A stretch of 64,000 nucleotides of DNA. Origin: Papaver somniferum. Taxonomy: Eukaryota; Streptophyta; Magnoliopsida; Ranunculales; Papaveraceae. The notes beneath the pieces were generated by a model. It did not search any database and was not told where the DNA came from. It saw only the letters and a program-made list of their open reading frames with translations. The stretch's first letter is position 1; the number at the start of each line of letters is the position of its first letter. The DNA is taken from assembly GCF_003573695.1 (NCBI RefSeq), contig NC_039362.1:112633120-112697119 (forward strand). The letters are read 5' to 3'. Of the stretch, positions 23,455 to 35,561 are shown one piece after another. A program made the translations under genes and the position numbers.

Positions 23455-23469
23455 AAGCAGGGGACTTAA
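23455..23469 (+). promoter_or_regulatory. family B polypurine tract
   Basis: aagcaggggacttaa immediately precedes the 3' LTR. Its ggggact core is the motif that recurs through the interior. Confidence 0.7.
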
Positions 23470-26013
23470 TGTTGATGGTGGTTTTTAGCTTAGGGTTAAA
23501 ATCGTAAAACCTAGCATCTGATGTGACGCCACTCTGCAAGGAAACAGAGCCACGTGTTCTAACCTCTCCACTGGCAAATTTATTGAGTCGCTCAATATAT
23601 TTACATGAAATTTATCCAGACTGGCAAATCCCAGATGTTCTATAAATTTCGGCGCCTCGCGCATATTCACTTAATATAAGTTCCTATGGATGCCTTCTAT
23701 ACTATGTTCTCCGGCTGAACTCTTAATGTTGATATGGCATGACGATTTGTGTTCACTCGCAGTAGAGTAGCATGAATATCCAAGTATCAAGAATAAGATC
23801 TTTACATAAGGTATTCAATCAGAAAAGCATGCTGCTCTCTGGAAACGAACTTAAAAGAGCTCTATATCGACACATAGAATTCAGTCAACCTGACTAACTT
23901 GCAGAAGTTAGGGTTTCGCGCCTCGCGCATTATACCAAACATTGCTTGTCAAAATTAATTAAATCCGCCACAGCACGCTAGAAGTGTGGCCACGTACTAG
24001 CTTGTCGGCCCCACTTCCCATCGACCAATCAGGTCGTCCTAAATGCGCCACGCGCATTCCGAACAAGGCCACGCCCTAGATTGCTGGCCCCACTTCCCAT
24101 TGACCAATCAGGTCGCCCTAAAGGCGCCACACTCTCACCAGAAGTGTGGTCAATCCTTATGTTTGGCCGGCCCCCTTTTGTGGCCAATCACGTTACTCTA
24201 AACTTTCCACCATGCATTAAAGGCCAAACGCACCCTACCGCAGCAACTTCGCAACATGCCAACTTCGTGGCAACCTGCCATAAATAGTCATCCACGACAA
24301 TTCCTACTCCTGTGGTCGTTTCCACACTATGGCCTTGCCATGGTTCCTTTGGCATAGCCATGGCGCCAATTGCACAAAAGTCGCTCCATGCCGCAACCAC
24401 ATGCCACGTACACCAATTAGGGTTTCGAAAAACCCTAATTTGAGTAAATTGCTACCAAAGCCAAATAACGTTCCCAGAGCAATGGGATTGGCGTGGCAAA
24501 AGGGCCAATGTTGCCACGCCACATGCCAAACCCTAATTCTTCCATGGCGCCTTGGCCACGCCAATCCCTAATTCTCCCACGGGGAATTCTTTCATGGCGC
24601 CTTGGCCACTCCAAGCCCTAATTCTCCCACGGGGAATTCTTCCAACGGCGCCAATACTTGGCCACGCCAAATCCTTCCAACGGCGCCAAGACTTGGCCAT
24701 GCCAAAATCCTTCCATGGCGCCAAGACTTGGCCGCGCCAAATCCTTCCACAACGCCAAACCCTAACTTTGGCTGCGGAGCCAATTTTTAGATTTTGCCAT
24801 GCCACAACATCACTGGTATACCACTATGCGGCGTCTACTAGCATGCTGCCATGCCATGGCTACGCCACCGGCATGCCATTAGCATGTGGCTGACGCCACT
24901 TCGCTATACAACAAGATGTGTCCATAATCAATGGTCATCCTTCTTCATGAGATGCAATCTCAGCCATCCAAGTTCGCCACCAAACTGATGGATTTGTGGC
25001 CACTTTTAGGCGACCAACCGCCTAAACCCAGCGACCATGGCTACGTCAGGCACCACTTGCACCATCGTGCCACTGGCATGCACGAGCCATGCCGTTGCGC
25101 CATGTTCAGGCGCCAACACGAGGTAGCCACAATCAACGTCTACCCTTATTCATAAGATACGATATCGGCCATCGAAATTCTCCACACAACTGGTAAGCTC
25201 GCGACAAGTTTTAGGCAACTAGCCAAGACGAGCCTAGCATCACATGCTATTTACCTGCGGCAAGCCTCTCGATTTTAACTTTCCACACATAGCAAAGTGC
25301 TACATGTTTTCCACGAAAACACTCGAGACATCAAAATATGTCACAAACTGGGGGATGCTCATCAGGGTATTGGTCTGGTGGTTTACAGCGTGCGGCGTGC
25401 AATACTCCCATTACAAGAACGTGTCAAGAAGTAGGATAATTAGTGGTGGTGAAAAGTAACGGTGTAAACAATTCATTTCCTTCATCATGGAAGAGTAATG
25501 ACCGGCGGTTACACAAATTACTTCCTTCATCATGGAAGCATAACATCTGGCAGTTACACGTTACTCTTTTCTTCCACCACTCAATCGTTTCCACTTCCTA
25601 CGATACCAGGGTACGTTTCACTATGACTTGTATAAATAGGTCTCACCTATTTCCACCAAAAAAAAGGTTTTTTGGTCGGTAACACACATCATCTAGAAAT
25701 CACCTGGTAGCTTTCCATTCGGCTTACCAGTTCTACTTTCTGATACAAGTCACAAAACGCCCACACTTCCAGAATCAACTATTCTGATCTCAACACTTTC
25801 TTCGCTTCCCTCCCTAAGACCAACCCTTCTCCTTCACTTTGTGACTGAAGCAAGCCTGGAACGGCCATTTCTTGGTTTAGGCCAGGATTGTACAGATTGA
25901 TCTCTCGAATCAAAAGTACTCTCGTGCAGTACACTGTTTAGGGTTTAGGCTCGTTTCTCACCCACACACCCGAAATTACCAGAATTAGTAGAAACGGTTT
26001 TCACCCTCAAACA
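23470..26013 (+). repeat. 3' LTR of family B (intact)
   Basis: 2544 bp, TGTTGATGG to CTCAAACA, collinear with the split 5' LTR. It preserves the empty form of the family C insertion site (about 24580-24645). TATA box at 25631-25639. Confidence 0.93.
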
Positions 26014-26049
26014 GAGATATGTGCAACCAAAGGCGCTTTGTCAGTACCC

Positions 26050-26700
26050 ATCTTTTCAGCGTGGATCCATGCTCGTCTGAAGAACATGTCATATCCTTGA
26101 TCTTCCTGATTATGTGAAACTTGGTTTCTGTTCAGGTTGAACTTATGTTCACTTTTAGAGTGATGTAGCCATAAGTACTTCCGAGCGTTCCTTCAAGGTC
26201 TCTGATTGAGATGGGATCACGAGTAGCTTCTTGTCGAGTGATTCCTGCGACTGTGAGGGTTTTCGGTGAAATGACGTTGATGGCGGTGTCAGCATCTATC
26301 AACATTCTTCCGAATTCATTTCCTCTGAGATGGACTGTGGCAAACAGTCCCCAGTCGTGCATCTCTTTGTCTGTGTATGAAGGTCCAAGGAGTATTTTCG
26401 GGATGTACAGACGTCTGACACAATGTAATTCGGTGTTGTGAACATATGCTTCCTTTGTGCCTTGGACAAATAGAGCAATTTCACAGATATGCTCGATCAA
26501 CGATTGAACTGCTTCTTTGACTGGTTGTTCAGAGTGTAAAGATTCTGACTGGAGAGGATTCTTGTGTACTCCTTCAGTCCCCAGTTGAAGCTATTGTGGA
26601 TCAATCTTCTCTTTGAAGATGTGCTTCGAAATATTGCAGTTACTTGTTGGATGATCGATGAACCTATGAAGGCGACAGTACCTGGGATTCTCCATTTCTT
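26050..26700 (-). pseudogene. gypsy zinc-knuckle and aspartic protease region, broken
   Basis: Minus-strand fragments in order: a knuckle-like CRLHRFIDHPTSNC (about 26690-26630), then a 122-codon frame 26500-26132 with MLIDADTAINVISPKTL, the place of the retropepsin motif (usually D-T/S-G-A; here D-A-D-T, so the catalytic triad is altered). After a frameshift, FHII...YDMFFRRAWIHAEKM (about 26110-26040) matches the usual post-protease YHMLLGRPWIH-like block of plant gypsy polyproteins. The element is interrupted by family B at 26013. The altered active site and the stops imply no activity. Assignment rests on motif order recalled from the family, not on a search. Confidence 0.75.
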
Positions 26701-26824
26701 CTTCAGTTGGTTCTCTCCTGATGAACGCCAATTTGATTGCACCATCTTAAACCCATACTTCCAGTAATTCGATCACTCCTTCATGATAAGAGAGAAGTTT
26801 GAGTCTGTCTGATCATTTCCCCGT

Positions 26825-28054
26825 TCATTGATGGGGGGTCGAGGTTTGTGCAAGATTGGTTATCCTTTCTTTGCGCTTTCGGAGGAGCTTGGGATGTTGG
26901 ATAAACGTTCTTATGTGACTGCGCTTTGGCTTTCTCTTGCTCCCTTCAGCAACATTCATGGAAGGTTGGAGATTGTACTTCTGGTTGATCAAGCGCCTGG
27001 CACTGCTTCGAGTTTCTTGTGGTTCCTCTACTTTTGTAGCTCTTGTTCTTTCCAGTAAGGACGGAGCAGTAGTTTCTGATCGCTTGGCTGCTTCATGGAG
27101 TTCTGAGAAAGTTTGGAACTGGAGATTTTCCAGCAAGGCTCTGTAAATAGGGATCATCCCATTGATGCACAAGTCCACCAGTTGTTGCTCAGTGACATTA
27201 GGATCATGACAATCCAAGGATTGAATTCTGAACCTCTTCACATATTCGTTCGGATGTTCGGTATTTTTCTGAGCCATTCTCCCTAAGTCGGAAAGAGTAA
27301 TCTACTCTAAGACGAAAAAGTATTTCCGGTAGAAGGCATTAACCATTTCTCCCCAACTAGCGATGCTCCTTGGTGCGATGTTTTTGTACCAAGTATATGC
27401 TCGGCCGGTCAGAGACTTGGAGAACTCCCTCAAACGGACAACATGGTTGTGTTCATGCTCTCCTAATGCTTCCAAGAATCGAGAAACATGTTCTCGGGCA
27501 TTCCCCGTTCCATTGTAGAGTGTGAACGTTGGAGAAGTGTAGCCTTTTGGGAGAGGGTTTCTTTGCAAAACAGCAGTGTATGGAGGTTGATAATGGTGCA
27601 TAGACGGTGCATGACCCTTCCCTCGATTCTCCATAAAATGTTCCAATTCTTCACGAGTGATGAAACCAGCAGGTTCTGCAGTTTTGCGAACTTCGTCATC
27701 GTCGTGGACTGGAATAACTTCAGGATCGGTGGTTGGAGATGTTTCCTTGTCTTTTCCCTTCTCCTGGGTTTTCTCCATTTTGTCAGTGAGGGTTTTGAGG
27801 TAATTGCATAATTCCTTCTGATTCTTGGCGAGAACTTCCTGGACTTACATGAGATCAGCTATGGTAGGAGGATTTTCTCTAATTTCCTCAGGATGTCGGC
27901 CGAAGAGAGGATGATTTTCAACATTGGTTTGAGGAGGAGGAGTATTACCACCATTGTTGGAAGCATGAATGGTTTCTGGAATACCATCATTGTTATTGTT
28001 GCTAGTGCTAGCGTCATTTGCATTTATAACTAACCCAGACCTAAGACCAGCCAT
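26825..28054 (-). pseudogene. gypsy gag with two in-frame stops
   Basis: Start codon at 28052-28054 (MAGLRSGLVINANDAS). One frame covers about 410 codons to 26825, broken only by TAA (about 27845-27847) and TAG (about 27302-27304). The N-terminal part is Asn/Pro-rich; the middle has NYLKTLTDKM and FITREELEHFMENRGKG. The gag core (Retrotrans_gag type) spans roughly 27560-27080, with SRFLEALGEH, AYTWYKNI, W.E.V.AFYRKYF and EYVKRFR.Q...C. The C-terminus is basic. Both stops follow otherwise clean sequence, so decay is recent or the copy was mobilised in trans. Confidence 0.88.
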
Positions 28055-28092
28055 TATTCTGAAAGTGTGAGTTTGCAACCGAGAGATTTTTT

Positions 28093-28110
28093 CTCCCACA
28101 GTGGTCTCCA
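28093..28110 (-). promoter_or_regulatory. gypsy primer-binding site
   Basis: On the minus strand TGGAGACCACTGTGGGAG lies three bases past the LTR end, aligned with the family B PBS at 18268-18285. Confidence 0.65.
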
Positions 28111-28989
28111 ATCTATAGATGGGGAAAAACAATTTGCTGATTTTTTAGGGAATGAAAGAGACGGACGTGTTGCCGAGACTCCTCAACCGAGCAAACTGCT
28201 CAACCTCACACAGATACACTGCAAAGGGAGTGCTTAGATTTGAGAGATCAATCTGTATGACTCCGGCCTAAACCAAGTCAATGGCCATTCCAGAGTCAAT
28301 TCGGTCACAAAGAGGGAGATGGGTTGATATGTAGGAGGGAAGCTGAGAATTGTGTGGGATCAATGATGATCAAGGATTTTGAATGTGTTGAAGGTTTCTG
28401 CAAGTTTTCTGTGAACTGTTGAGTTCAAAGTAAGTTCTGGTCAATTGATGAAATTTCTGAGAGTGATGACTCGAAAAATTGTCTTGTTCAATCGTGGATC
28501 CAGAGACTTATTTATATTGTCGGAATAGCAAACATATAAGTGTGACGGTTTCATGAGTGAAAGAGTGGGAAAGTGGAAGATCGTGGTGAAACCAATTCCA
28601 GGTCGTGCGGGGACTTGGTTAACCATCCACCCACTACTTTGCTAACTCCTTCAACCGTTGCATGACTTACTCACATTTCTCATCGTGGATGAATCCACGT
28701 GTCTTAGGCCGCCAGACCAAAACCGTAATTGATATCCCCCATGTGACATGATTGATGTCTCATGAATCGTGGAGTCTGCATGACAGACGTGTGTTTAATT
28801 AGTCAGTCGTTGACTGTTTAGACAATGAGTCTAGGTTTTGTTGAATTGAGCATGAGTGACAAATAATGCTCAGTGATTCATGGATCGAACATGTATGTTG
28901 AGACGTATAGTTCTTTGAATGATGTTGACATTGCGCGTATTAACAAAGATGGTAAATTCGACGACTGAGTATCGATTCGATGAATTACT

Positions 28990-29551
28990 GAATATTGATA
29001 GTTGGATCAATATTCGATCAACTGAGCAAGTATTGCTCAATTCGACGAATTAGTGAATATTGATAGTTGGATCAATATTCGAGCAACCAAGCAAGTATTG
29101 CTCAATTCGACGAATTACTGATAAATTACTGAATATTGATAATTGGATCAATATTCGAGCAACTGATGAAGTATTGCTCAATTCGCCGAATTACTGAATA
29201 TTGATAGTTGGATCAATATTCGATCAACTGAGCAAGTATTGCTCAATTCGACGAAATATTGATAAATTAATGAATATTGATAATTGGATCAATATTCGAG
29301 CAACTGAGCAAGTATTGCTCAATTCGACGAATTACTGATAAATTACTGAATATTGATAATTGGATCAATATTCGAGCAACTGATGAAGTGTTGCTCAATT
29401 CGAAGAATTACTGAATATTGATAGTTGGATCAATATTCGAGCAACTGAGAAAGTATTGCTCAATTCGACGAAATATTGATAAATTACTGAATATTGATAA
29501 TTGGATCAATATTCGAGCAACTGAGCAAGTATTGCTCAATTCGACGAACTA
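28990..29551 (-). repeat. 65/76-bp hairpin minisatellite, 8 units
   Basis: Units start at 28990, 29055, 29131, 29196, 29272, 29348, 29413 and 29489, giving spacings 65, 76, 65, 76, 76, 65, 76. Each unit has GAATATTGAT-(6)-ATCAATATTC, a perfect 10-bp stem, and GAGCAA-gta-TTGCTC. The solo LTR at 34700-34800 has only about one degenerate unit. Confidence 0.93.
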
Positions 29552-30491
29552 TTTATTGGTAACGTGACCCAATAAAATATTAATTAAAATATTGGTAGAC
29601 TGCTGAATATTATATAATTAATCCAGATGTTGATTTCTGGACCAACATAAATTTATTAGTGTTTGAACTTGCTCAGAACGATGATTTGTGGAGCGTTTGT
29701 TCGAAACCCTAATTTTTGATCAATTGTTCGTCAATTGATGAATTGTTGAAAATAGGTCGTGAGTGAGGAGGGACCGACCACATGGGATGATGGACGACGA
29801 TGTGGTGCTCGAGTGCCCGAGTGAGCGTGCACCAGGGTCCTGAGTTGACCAGTTAGTGAGAGAATGATGATTAAATGACGGTTTCATCATTTATTAAAAT
29901 AACGCTCGTCCGAGCATTAGGTAATAAAACCTAATTTATGGAGAAGTGAGGGACCGGCCAAGAAGGCATGAAACCGGTCGTTGGAGGCGTGGGACCAGTT
30001 GATGGTCGATTGAGCAAATTCCAAGTTTATTGGAAATAATTTGGACCCAATATGAGCAATCGAGCAAATTAAGTCAAAATTATAAGAATGTGTGGGACCG
30101 GCTCCTTGCAAGCCTTAGGGCCGGCCTTGGTCGGTCAAGGAAGGATGCCCGTGTCTCAGTCCTGAGAGCTTCGGTATTTTCTGATGTGCATTTGAGCAAT
30201 ATCTTGAATTTTCAGAAGAGTTCGGTCTTTGACTGAAATTCTCGATTTTGCTCGAACGAGCAAGTAGAACTTTGCTCGCTTGATCAAAAATTTGGAAAAT
30301 AATAAAATACTGATATTTTAATATTTGGCGTGAGTAGCCTAGTCGATCATGTGACCATCTGGGTTTTTGGCTTTTTCATGGTTTGAGCAATATTTGAGAA
30401 AATATGAAGAAATCATGATATTTTGCTCAAACGGAGGAGTTTCATGAGATGAGGGAAATAATAATTATGAAAGACTAGGGATTTTAAGGTT

Positions 30492-30760
30492 TGGGACCGG
30501 CCACGGCTAGGGCATGGCCGTCCGGCTAGGTTGCACGGTCCCGCAACACCTTTCCCTATTTTTATTATTTTTCATGAAACCGTGAAAATATGGAGAAACC
30601 ATGAGTTTTGCTCAAATAAGGAAAATTGCTAGAATAAAGGAGTTTTCATGAGTTCATGAAAATAGTAACATAATTAAAATAAAGGAAAAGGGGCGTGGGG
30701 GACCGGCCACGTCGTCATGACCGGCCCGTCGGTGGGCCCGGTCCCATAGGCGCCACTTTA
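30492..30760 (-). repeat. GC-rich 205-bp repeat, 2 units
   Basis: tgggaccggccac at 30492 and ggggaccggccac at 30697, each closing with a cggtccc arm that can pair with gggaccg. Five units exist in the solo LTR at 35562-36420. Confidence 0.8.
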
Positions 30761-30985
30761 TTATTTTAATAATATTTTCTCTCTCCTATTCCGTGTAGGA
30801 TTCCTCATTTGTCCATATTTTTGAATGCTCGTTTGTGCATTTGGGTGCTCGTTCGTGCATCATTGTTGAGTAAACTTGCACAATTTTATGGGGCTTACTC
30901 AGTGATAGTCCAGATGCCCGGTTGTTGAGCATTTATTACTAATTCATGAAACTGAGTAATAAAAGTGAGTAGTTATTTATTATCA

Positions 30986-31215
30986 ATTCATAGGATCAGT
31001 CGTATATTCGACCATGAATTCGGAATAATAAAACGAGTATTACCATTCCATGGGATCGTGGATTCGACCACAAAATCGGAGTAATGAAATTATCTATTAC
31101 TATTCCATGAGATCAGTCGTGGATTCGATCATGAAATCAGAGTAATGAGATTATCTATTACCATTCCATGAGATCAGCGGTGGATTCGATCATGAAATCA
31201 GAGTAATCAGATAAA
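30986..31215 (-). repeat. about 60-bp tandem repeat, 4 units
   Basis: Units start at 30986, 31045, 31102 and 31163, sharing attccatgagatcag and gtggattcgatcatgaaatc. A separate 95-bp duplication follows (tagtcagg... at 31321 and 31416). Confidence 0.85.
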
Positions 31216-31676
31216 ATAGATTATCTTCTAGGAATTCAGTGGTGAATGTCACGGTAGAATTAATGTATTGCAGAATGGATATTAGCCAGTTAAAGCGTCA
31301 TACCCGTTCTGAAAGGTGCATAGTCAGGAAACAGTGAGTGTTGCCGAAGTCCTGAAGGCGTTAATGCTCTCAATCTTACGGAGAACCGCCTGGATCTATA
31401 CACGGTCTCTCTATGTAGTCAGGGAACAATGAGTGTCACCGACGTCCTGAAGGCGTTATTGCTCTCAATCTTACGGAGAAACGCCCAATTATGTTATTCT
31501 ACATAGAGAGCATGATGAAATGCGAGGTATCGAACGCTCATCTAGTGGAGGCCTTTCGAGAAACATATTCATCATGTCTCGTAAAATATGAATCGTCACA
31601 TGCCGGAAGTCGTGACAGAAACATGCAGTATCATGATTTTACGATTTTGACCTTTGTCGAAAATCCACCATCAACA

Positions 31677-32687
31677 TGTGAATTAGGGTGTTTAGTTTGA
31701 TTCGATTTTTTTGTTTGATTTTGTGTGTTGATTGATCATTATATCTTATTGGTGGATTTTCCATCGCACTCTTTGTTTAAATTCTTTCGAAGAAGAGCAA
31801 CATCAATGAGAAGATATTTATTTTACTCTGTATGGAAATAAAAAGTATTTGTTCATGAACATACATAACATAATTTACATGCATGTCACTGTGAATAGCT
31901 AAATGGTGTTTTATATTTCATTTTTGACTTTGAGTATGTGTTAATTTAATTTATTTTTCACCAGGCATAGACACATAGTATTTCTTATTGATCATTTTGT
32001 GTTGTGGTGTGAACTATTTACAAGTTTGTTGGAGTCTGGAAATGTTACACAACTTGTGGTATTTGTATTCTTTGTTGTTTGTGCTTGTTACTATACTTTT
32101 AAATGTGTAAAGAGTTGAGTATTTTGTCGTTGATAGCTCTATTCATCAACTTAAATGACAACACTGTATAAACTGTTGAATTTATTCGAGATCCAACTGA
32201 TGTTTATAAATCTTATTTGAGTTCTTATGTTTGAAAACATCTGCATATAATACAACTGTAGTAGTATAGTATTACACATTCGACTATAATCTGAAACTCA
32301 AAGTGCTATCATGAGAGTTTAACTTGTCAGTCAGTACATTAGCCACTGACTGCATCTGTTTTCAACTTGTTGGAGAACTTTGAGTCTGGTGATGATACCA
32401 TGAGCAATTGAGTCTGAGTGGTTACACATATATGATATCCATTGTGGTGGCCTGGTATTAATTTGAAAACATATGCGGTAATGCAGTATTTGAATATCAT
32501 AGTAGTATCCTTTATCTCGTCATATTTTAACTGATCTCAATTACTTGCTTGAAGTATAGAGATTCATTTCATTCGACTGCATTCTTATATGTTTTGCTTC
32601 TTGTTGTTTGTTGCAGGTGCTGAGGAACCTCTGGAATAAGCTATCTTATTGGAGTTTTCACTTACACGTTAGTTGAAGAATGCTTGG
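31677..32687. other. AT-rich stretch without recognisable genes
   Basis: Lies between the gypsy LTR and the copia element. There are no long frames. A splice-acceptor-like ttgtttgttgcag|gtgctgagg at about 32604-32626 hints at an intron or non-coding transcript, but no exon is recognised. It ends in target duplication cttgg (32683-32687). Confidence 0.4.
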
Positions 32688-35561
32688 TGAAAAGGCGGGG
32701 GTCTAACAACACCACCCAATATTTCGCTTAGCAATCTGTATGGACTAACTCTGAAATACTTTCTAGAGAATTAACTAGACAGTCAGACTCAATCTAGGTA
32801 AAAGTATCTCAAGGAGTTAATATCTCTCTCTTGTTTTGATTTACTCGAGCTAATAGAAATCAGCGAGTCCTAATCAAACACAAGGAATAACTTGGACGGT
32901 ACCAAAGACCAATGTCCAAGGATCAATCAATGTTAATCAACAACCAAAGTTAGGGTTATACTAATTGATGATCTAAACACACAACCTGTATTATTTCAAC
33001 TATAAAGATAAACAATATAATACGGAAACTGAAATAACACAGACACCAGAAATTTCGTTAATGAGAAAACCGCAAATGCAGAAAAACCCCGGGACCTAGT
33101 CCAGATTGAATACACACTGTATTAATCCGCTACAGACACTAGCCTACTCCAAGCTAACTTCGGACTGGACTATAGTTGAACCCCAATCAGTCTCCCACTG
33201 ATCCAAGATACAGTTGTACTCCCTACGCCTCTGATCCCAGCAGGATACTGCGCACTTGATTCCCTTAGCTGATCTCACCCACAACTAAGAGTTGTTACGA
33301 CCAAAAATCGCAGGCTTTAACAATAAACAAATATGTCTCACATAGACAAGTCTATCAAAGGATCAATCTGTCTCCCACAGAAAAACCCTAAAGTTTTTGT
33401 TTCGTTTTTTGATAATAATCAAGGTGAACAGGAACCAATTGATAATCCGGTCTTATATTCCCGAAGAACAGCCTAGATTAGTCAATCACCTCACAACAAT
33501 CTTAATCGTATGTTAGCGAAACAAGATATCGTGGAACCACAAACAATGAGACGAAGGTGTTTGTGATTACGTTTTATATCTTGCCTATCGGAGAAATCAA
33601 ACAATCTCTAGCCAATCAATATGATTGTACTATTACGATAGAAGATGCAAGATCATATCACACAACTACGATAAAAGTAGTATCGGTCTGGCTTCACAAT
33701 CCCAATGAAGTCTTCAAGTCGTTAACCTGGTTTTAGAAGAAGAAAACCAAAGGTTAAAGGAGAAAAGACTCTAGCACGCAAACTAGTAGCACATGTAAGG
33801 TGTGGGGATTAGTTTTGCAGAGTTGCTAGATGCTCCCTGTAGATGGGGAAAAACGATTTGCTGGTTTTTACAGAATTGAAGAGTCGACCGTGTGGAGACT
33901 CCTTGAACCGAGCGAAATGTTGAACCTCACACAGATGCACTGCAAGAAGGGAGTGCTTTAAGTTCGAGAGATCAATCTGTAAGACCCCGGCCTAAACCAA
34001 GAACAATGGTCGTTCCAGAGTCAATTCGGTCACAAGAGAGGATCGGTTGATCTGTAGGAGGGAAGCTGAGAAATGTATAGGATCAATGGTGATCTGAGAT
34101 TGTAGGTGTGTTGTGAATTCAGCGTAAGAACACTCTGAATGATTGAATTTTACTCAAATGAGAGTGATTGCTCAGACGATGAGTTCGTGTAGACGAAATA
34201 GTCTGTATGAACTTGCTGAGAAATTGCTTGTTTAGACGAATGTTCGAGTATTCGAATCTTGTCCTTTCAATCAGGATTCAAAGACATTTTATAATGCCGG
34301 AGTTGAAAACACCATGATTCCATGAAGTGTGACAGTTGTTGGGATCAGAGAGTGGGGAAGTGAGAAACCGTGTTAAAACCAGTTGCTCATCGTGCGGAGA
34401 CTTGGTTAATTTTCCACCCACTACTTTGCTGACTCTTCCAACTGATTGCATGACTTGCTCACATTCTCGTCGTGGGTGAACACACGTGACGTAGACCGCC
34501 AGACCAAAACCCTAATTAATATCCCCCCATGTGACACGATTGATATCTCGTGATTATGGAGTCAGTTGCTGACTTTATGGGACGATGAGTCCATGTATTG
34601 CTGAGTTAAACATGATTTGCAAATGTTCTGAAACTCATGAATTAAATATGTCTGCTGAGACGAGGTATTATTATGTTGATTACCTAAGACGAGCAAACTG
34701 TGTTGCTGAATTGTTGAATATTGATAGTTGAATCAATATTTTTGAATCTGAGCAAATATTGCTAATTCGAGTAAATATTGCCGGTTTAAGCGAATATTGC
34801 TCGTTTGATGAATTGTTGGTAGCAGGGCCAAATAAAATATCAATTTAAGATACTGATTGCTGGGTCGAGTATAATAAATAAAAGTGTTAATCACGGGATC
34901 AACATAAAATTATTAGTATTTGAATCCGCTCAGAATCATGTTTTTGCAGAGTTCTGGATTCAAAACCCTAATTTTAATGAAATGATGATTTATTGAAAAT
35001 CAACCACAGAACGAAGCAGGGACCGGCTACATGGGATGATGACTCCACCATGTAACGCCCAGATGCTCGAATGAGCAAAATACCAAAGTCTCTTGAAGAC
35101 CAGTTGGTGAAAGAATGATTAAATGCTGGTTTAATCATTTATTAAAATAATGCTCGTGTGAGTGACAGATAACAAAACCTAGCCATGAAAAGATGAGAGA
35201 CTGACCAAGAGGTCATGAGACTGGCTCTTGGTGGTCGTGGGACCAATTGATGGTCGTTTGAGCAAACCCTTAATTGTTTGAAAAGAGTTTGAACCTAATA
35301 TGAGCAACTGAGCAAATTAGGTTAAAATAGTTAAAACATGTGGGACCGGCCACTTGCAAGCCTCAGGGTCACCCTTGGTCGGTCAAGGGGATGCGCTCGT
35401 GTCACCATGGTGTCCGTGTCTCAGTCCTGAGAGTTTCGATATTTTCCGATGCGCATTTGAGCAACATTTTGAGAAAATATGAAGAATTCAGGGTTTTGCT
35501 GAAACTAGGAAAATACATGAGATGATGAAAAATAATTAATAAAATAGGGAATTGCAAGGTG

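Larger units (their letters stand above)
7108..26013 (+). mobile_element. Non-autonomous Ty3/gypsy retrotransposon, family B, complete but split by a nested element
   Basis: Two LTRs starting TGTTGATGG and ending CTCAAACA bound a 5.2-kb interior (18266-23469). Target duplication: gagag (7103-7107) and gagat (26014-26018), four of five bases matching. Removing the nested element at 8300-16857 leaves a 5' LTR of about 2600 bp against 2544 bp for the 3' LTR. The interior has a PBS-like site, a gag N-terminal remnant, minisatellites and a polypurine tract, but no protease, reverse transcriptase or integrase. LTR termini and the R-U5-like region match the minus-strand gypsy LTRs at 28114 and 33838, so autonomous relatives probably supplied the enzymes. 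Confidence 0.88.
26014..31676 (-). mobile_element. Ty3/gypsy (Tat-like) element: 5' LTR, gag and protease remnants
   Basis: Minus-strand element with LTR 28114-31676, PBS 28093-28110, gag 28054-26825, knuckle and protease remnants to about 26050; it was then cut by the family B insertion. The continuation probably lies at 7107 and leftward. It lacks reverse transcriptase in this window. Gag and LTR ends tie it to family B. Stops and a frameshift show it is decayed. The right flank after the LTR is tgtga (31677-31681); its partner is not seen. Confidence 0.85.
28114..31676 (-). repeat. 5' LTR of the gypsy element, with three internal tandem arrays
   Basis: 3563 bp. On the minus strand it starts TGTTGATGGTGG and ends CCATCTATA (canonical CA mutated to TA; the sister solo LTR at 33838 ends CTACA). 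TATAAATAAG on the minus strand at 28507-28516 is the likely TATA box. It contains arrays at 28990-29551, 30492-30760 and 30986-31215. Confidence 0.88.

Noticed and set aside
24533..24893. Overlapping frames on both strands around the ggcgcc repeats
   Set aside because: Repetitive LTR sequence of family B keeps all frames open; the same set appears at 7920-8275.
28990..29551. Possible CRISPR array because of regular direct repeats
   Set aside because: No unique spacers: repeat and spacer are both conserved, and the host is a plant. It is a minisatellite.
32604..32626. Splice acceptor followed by an exon
   Set aside because: The acceptor-like sequence is good, but no coding exon follows before the copia insertion at 32688.
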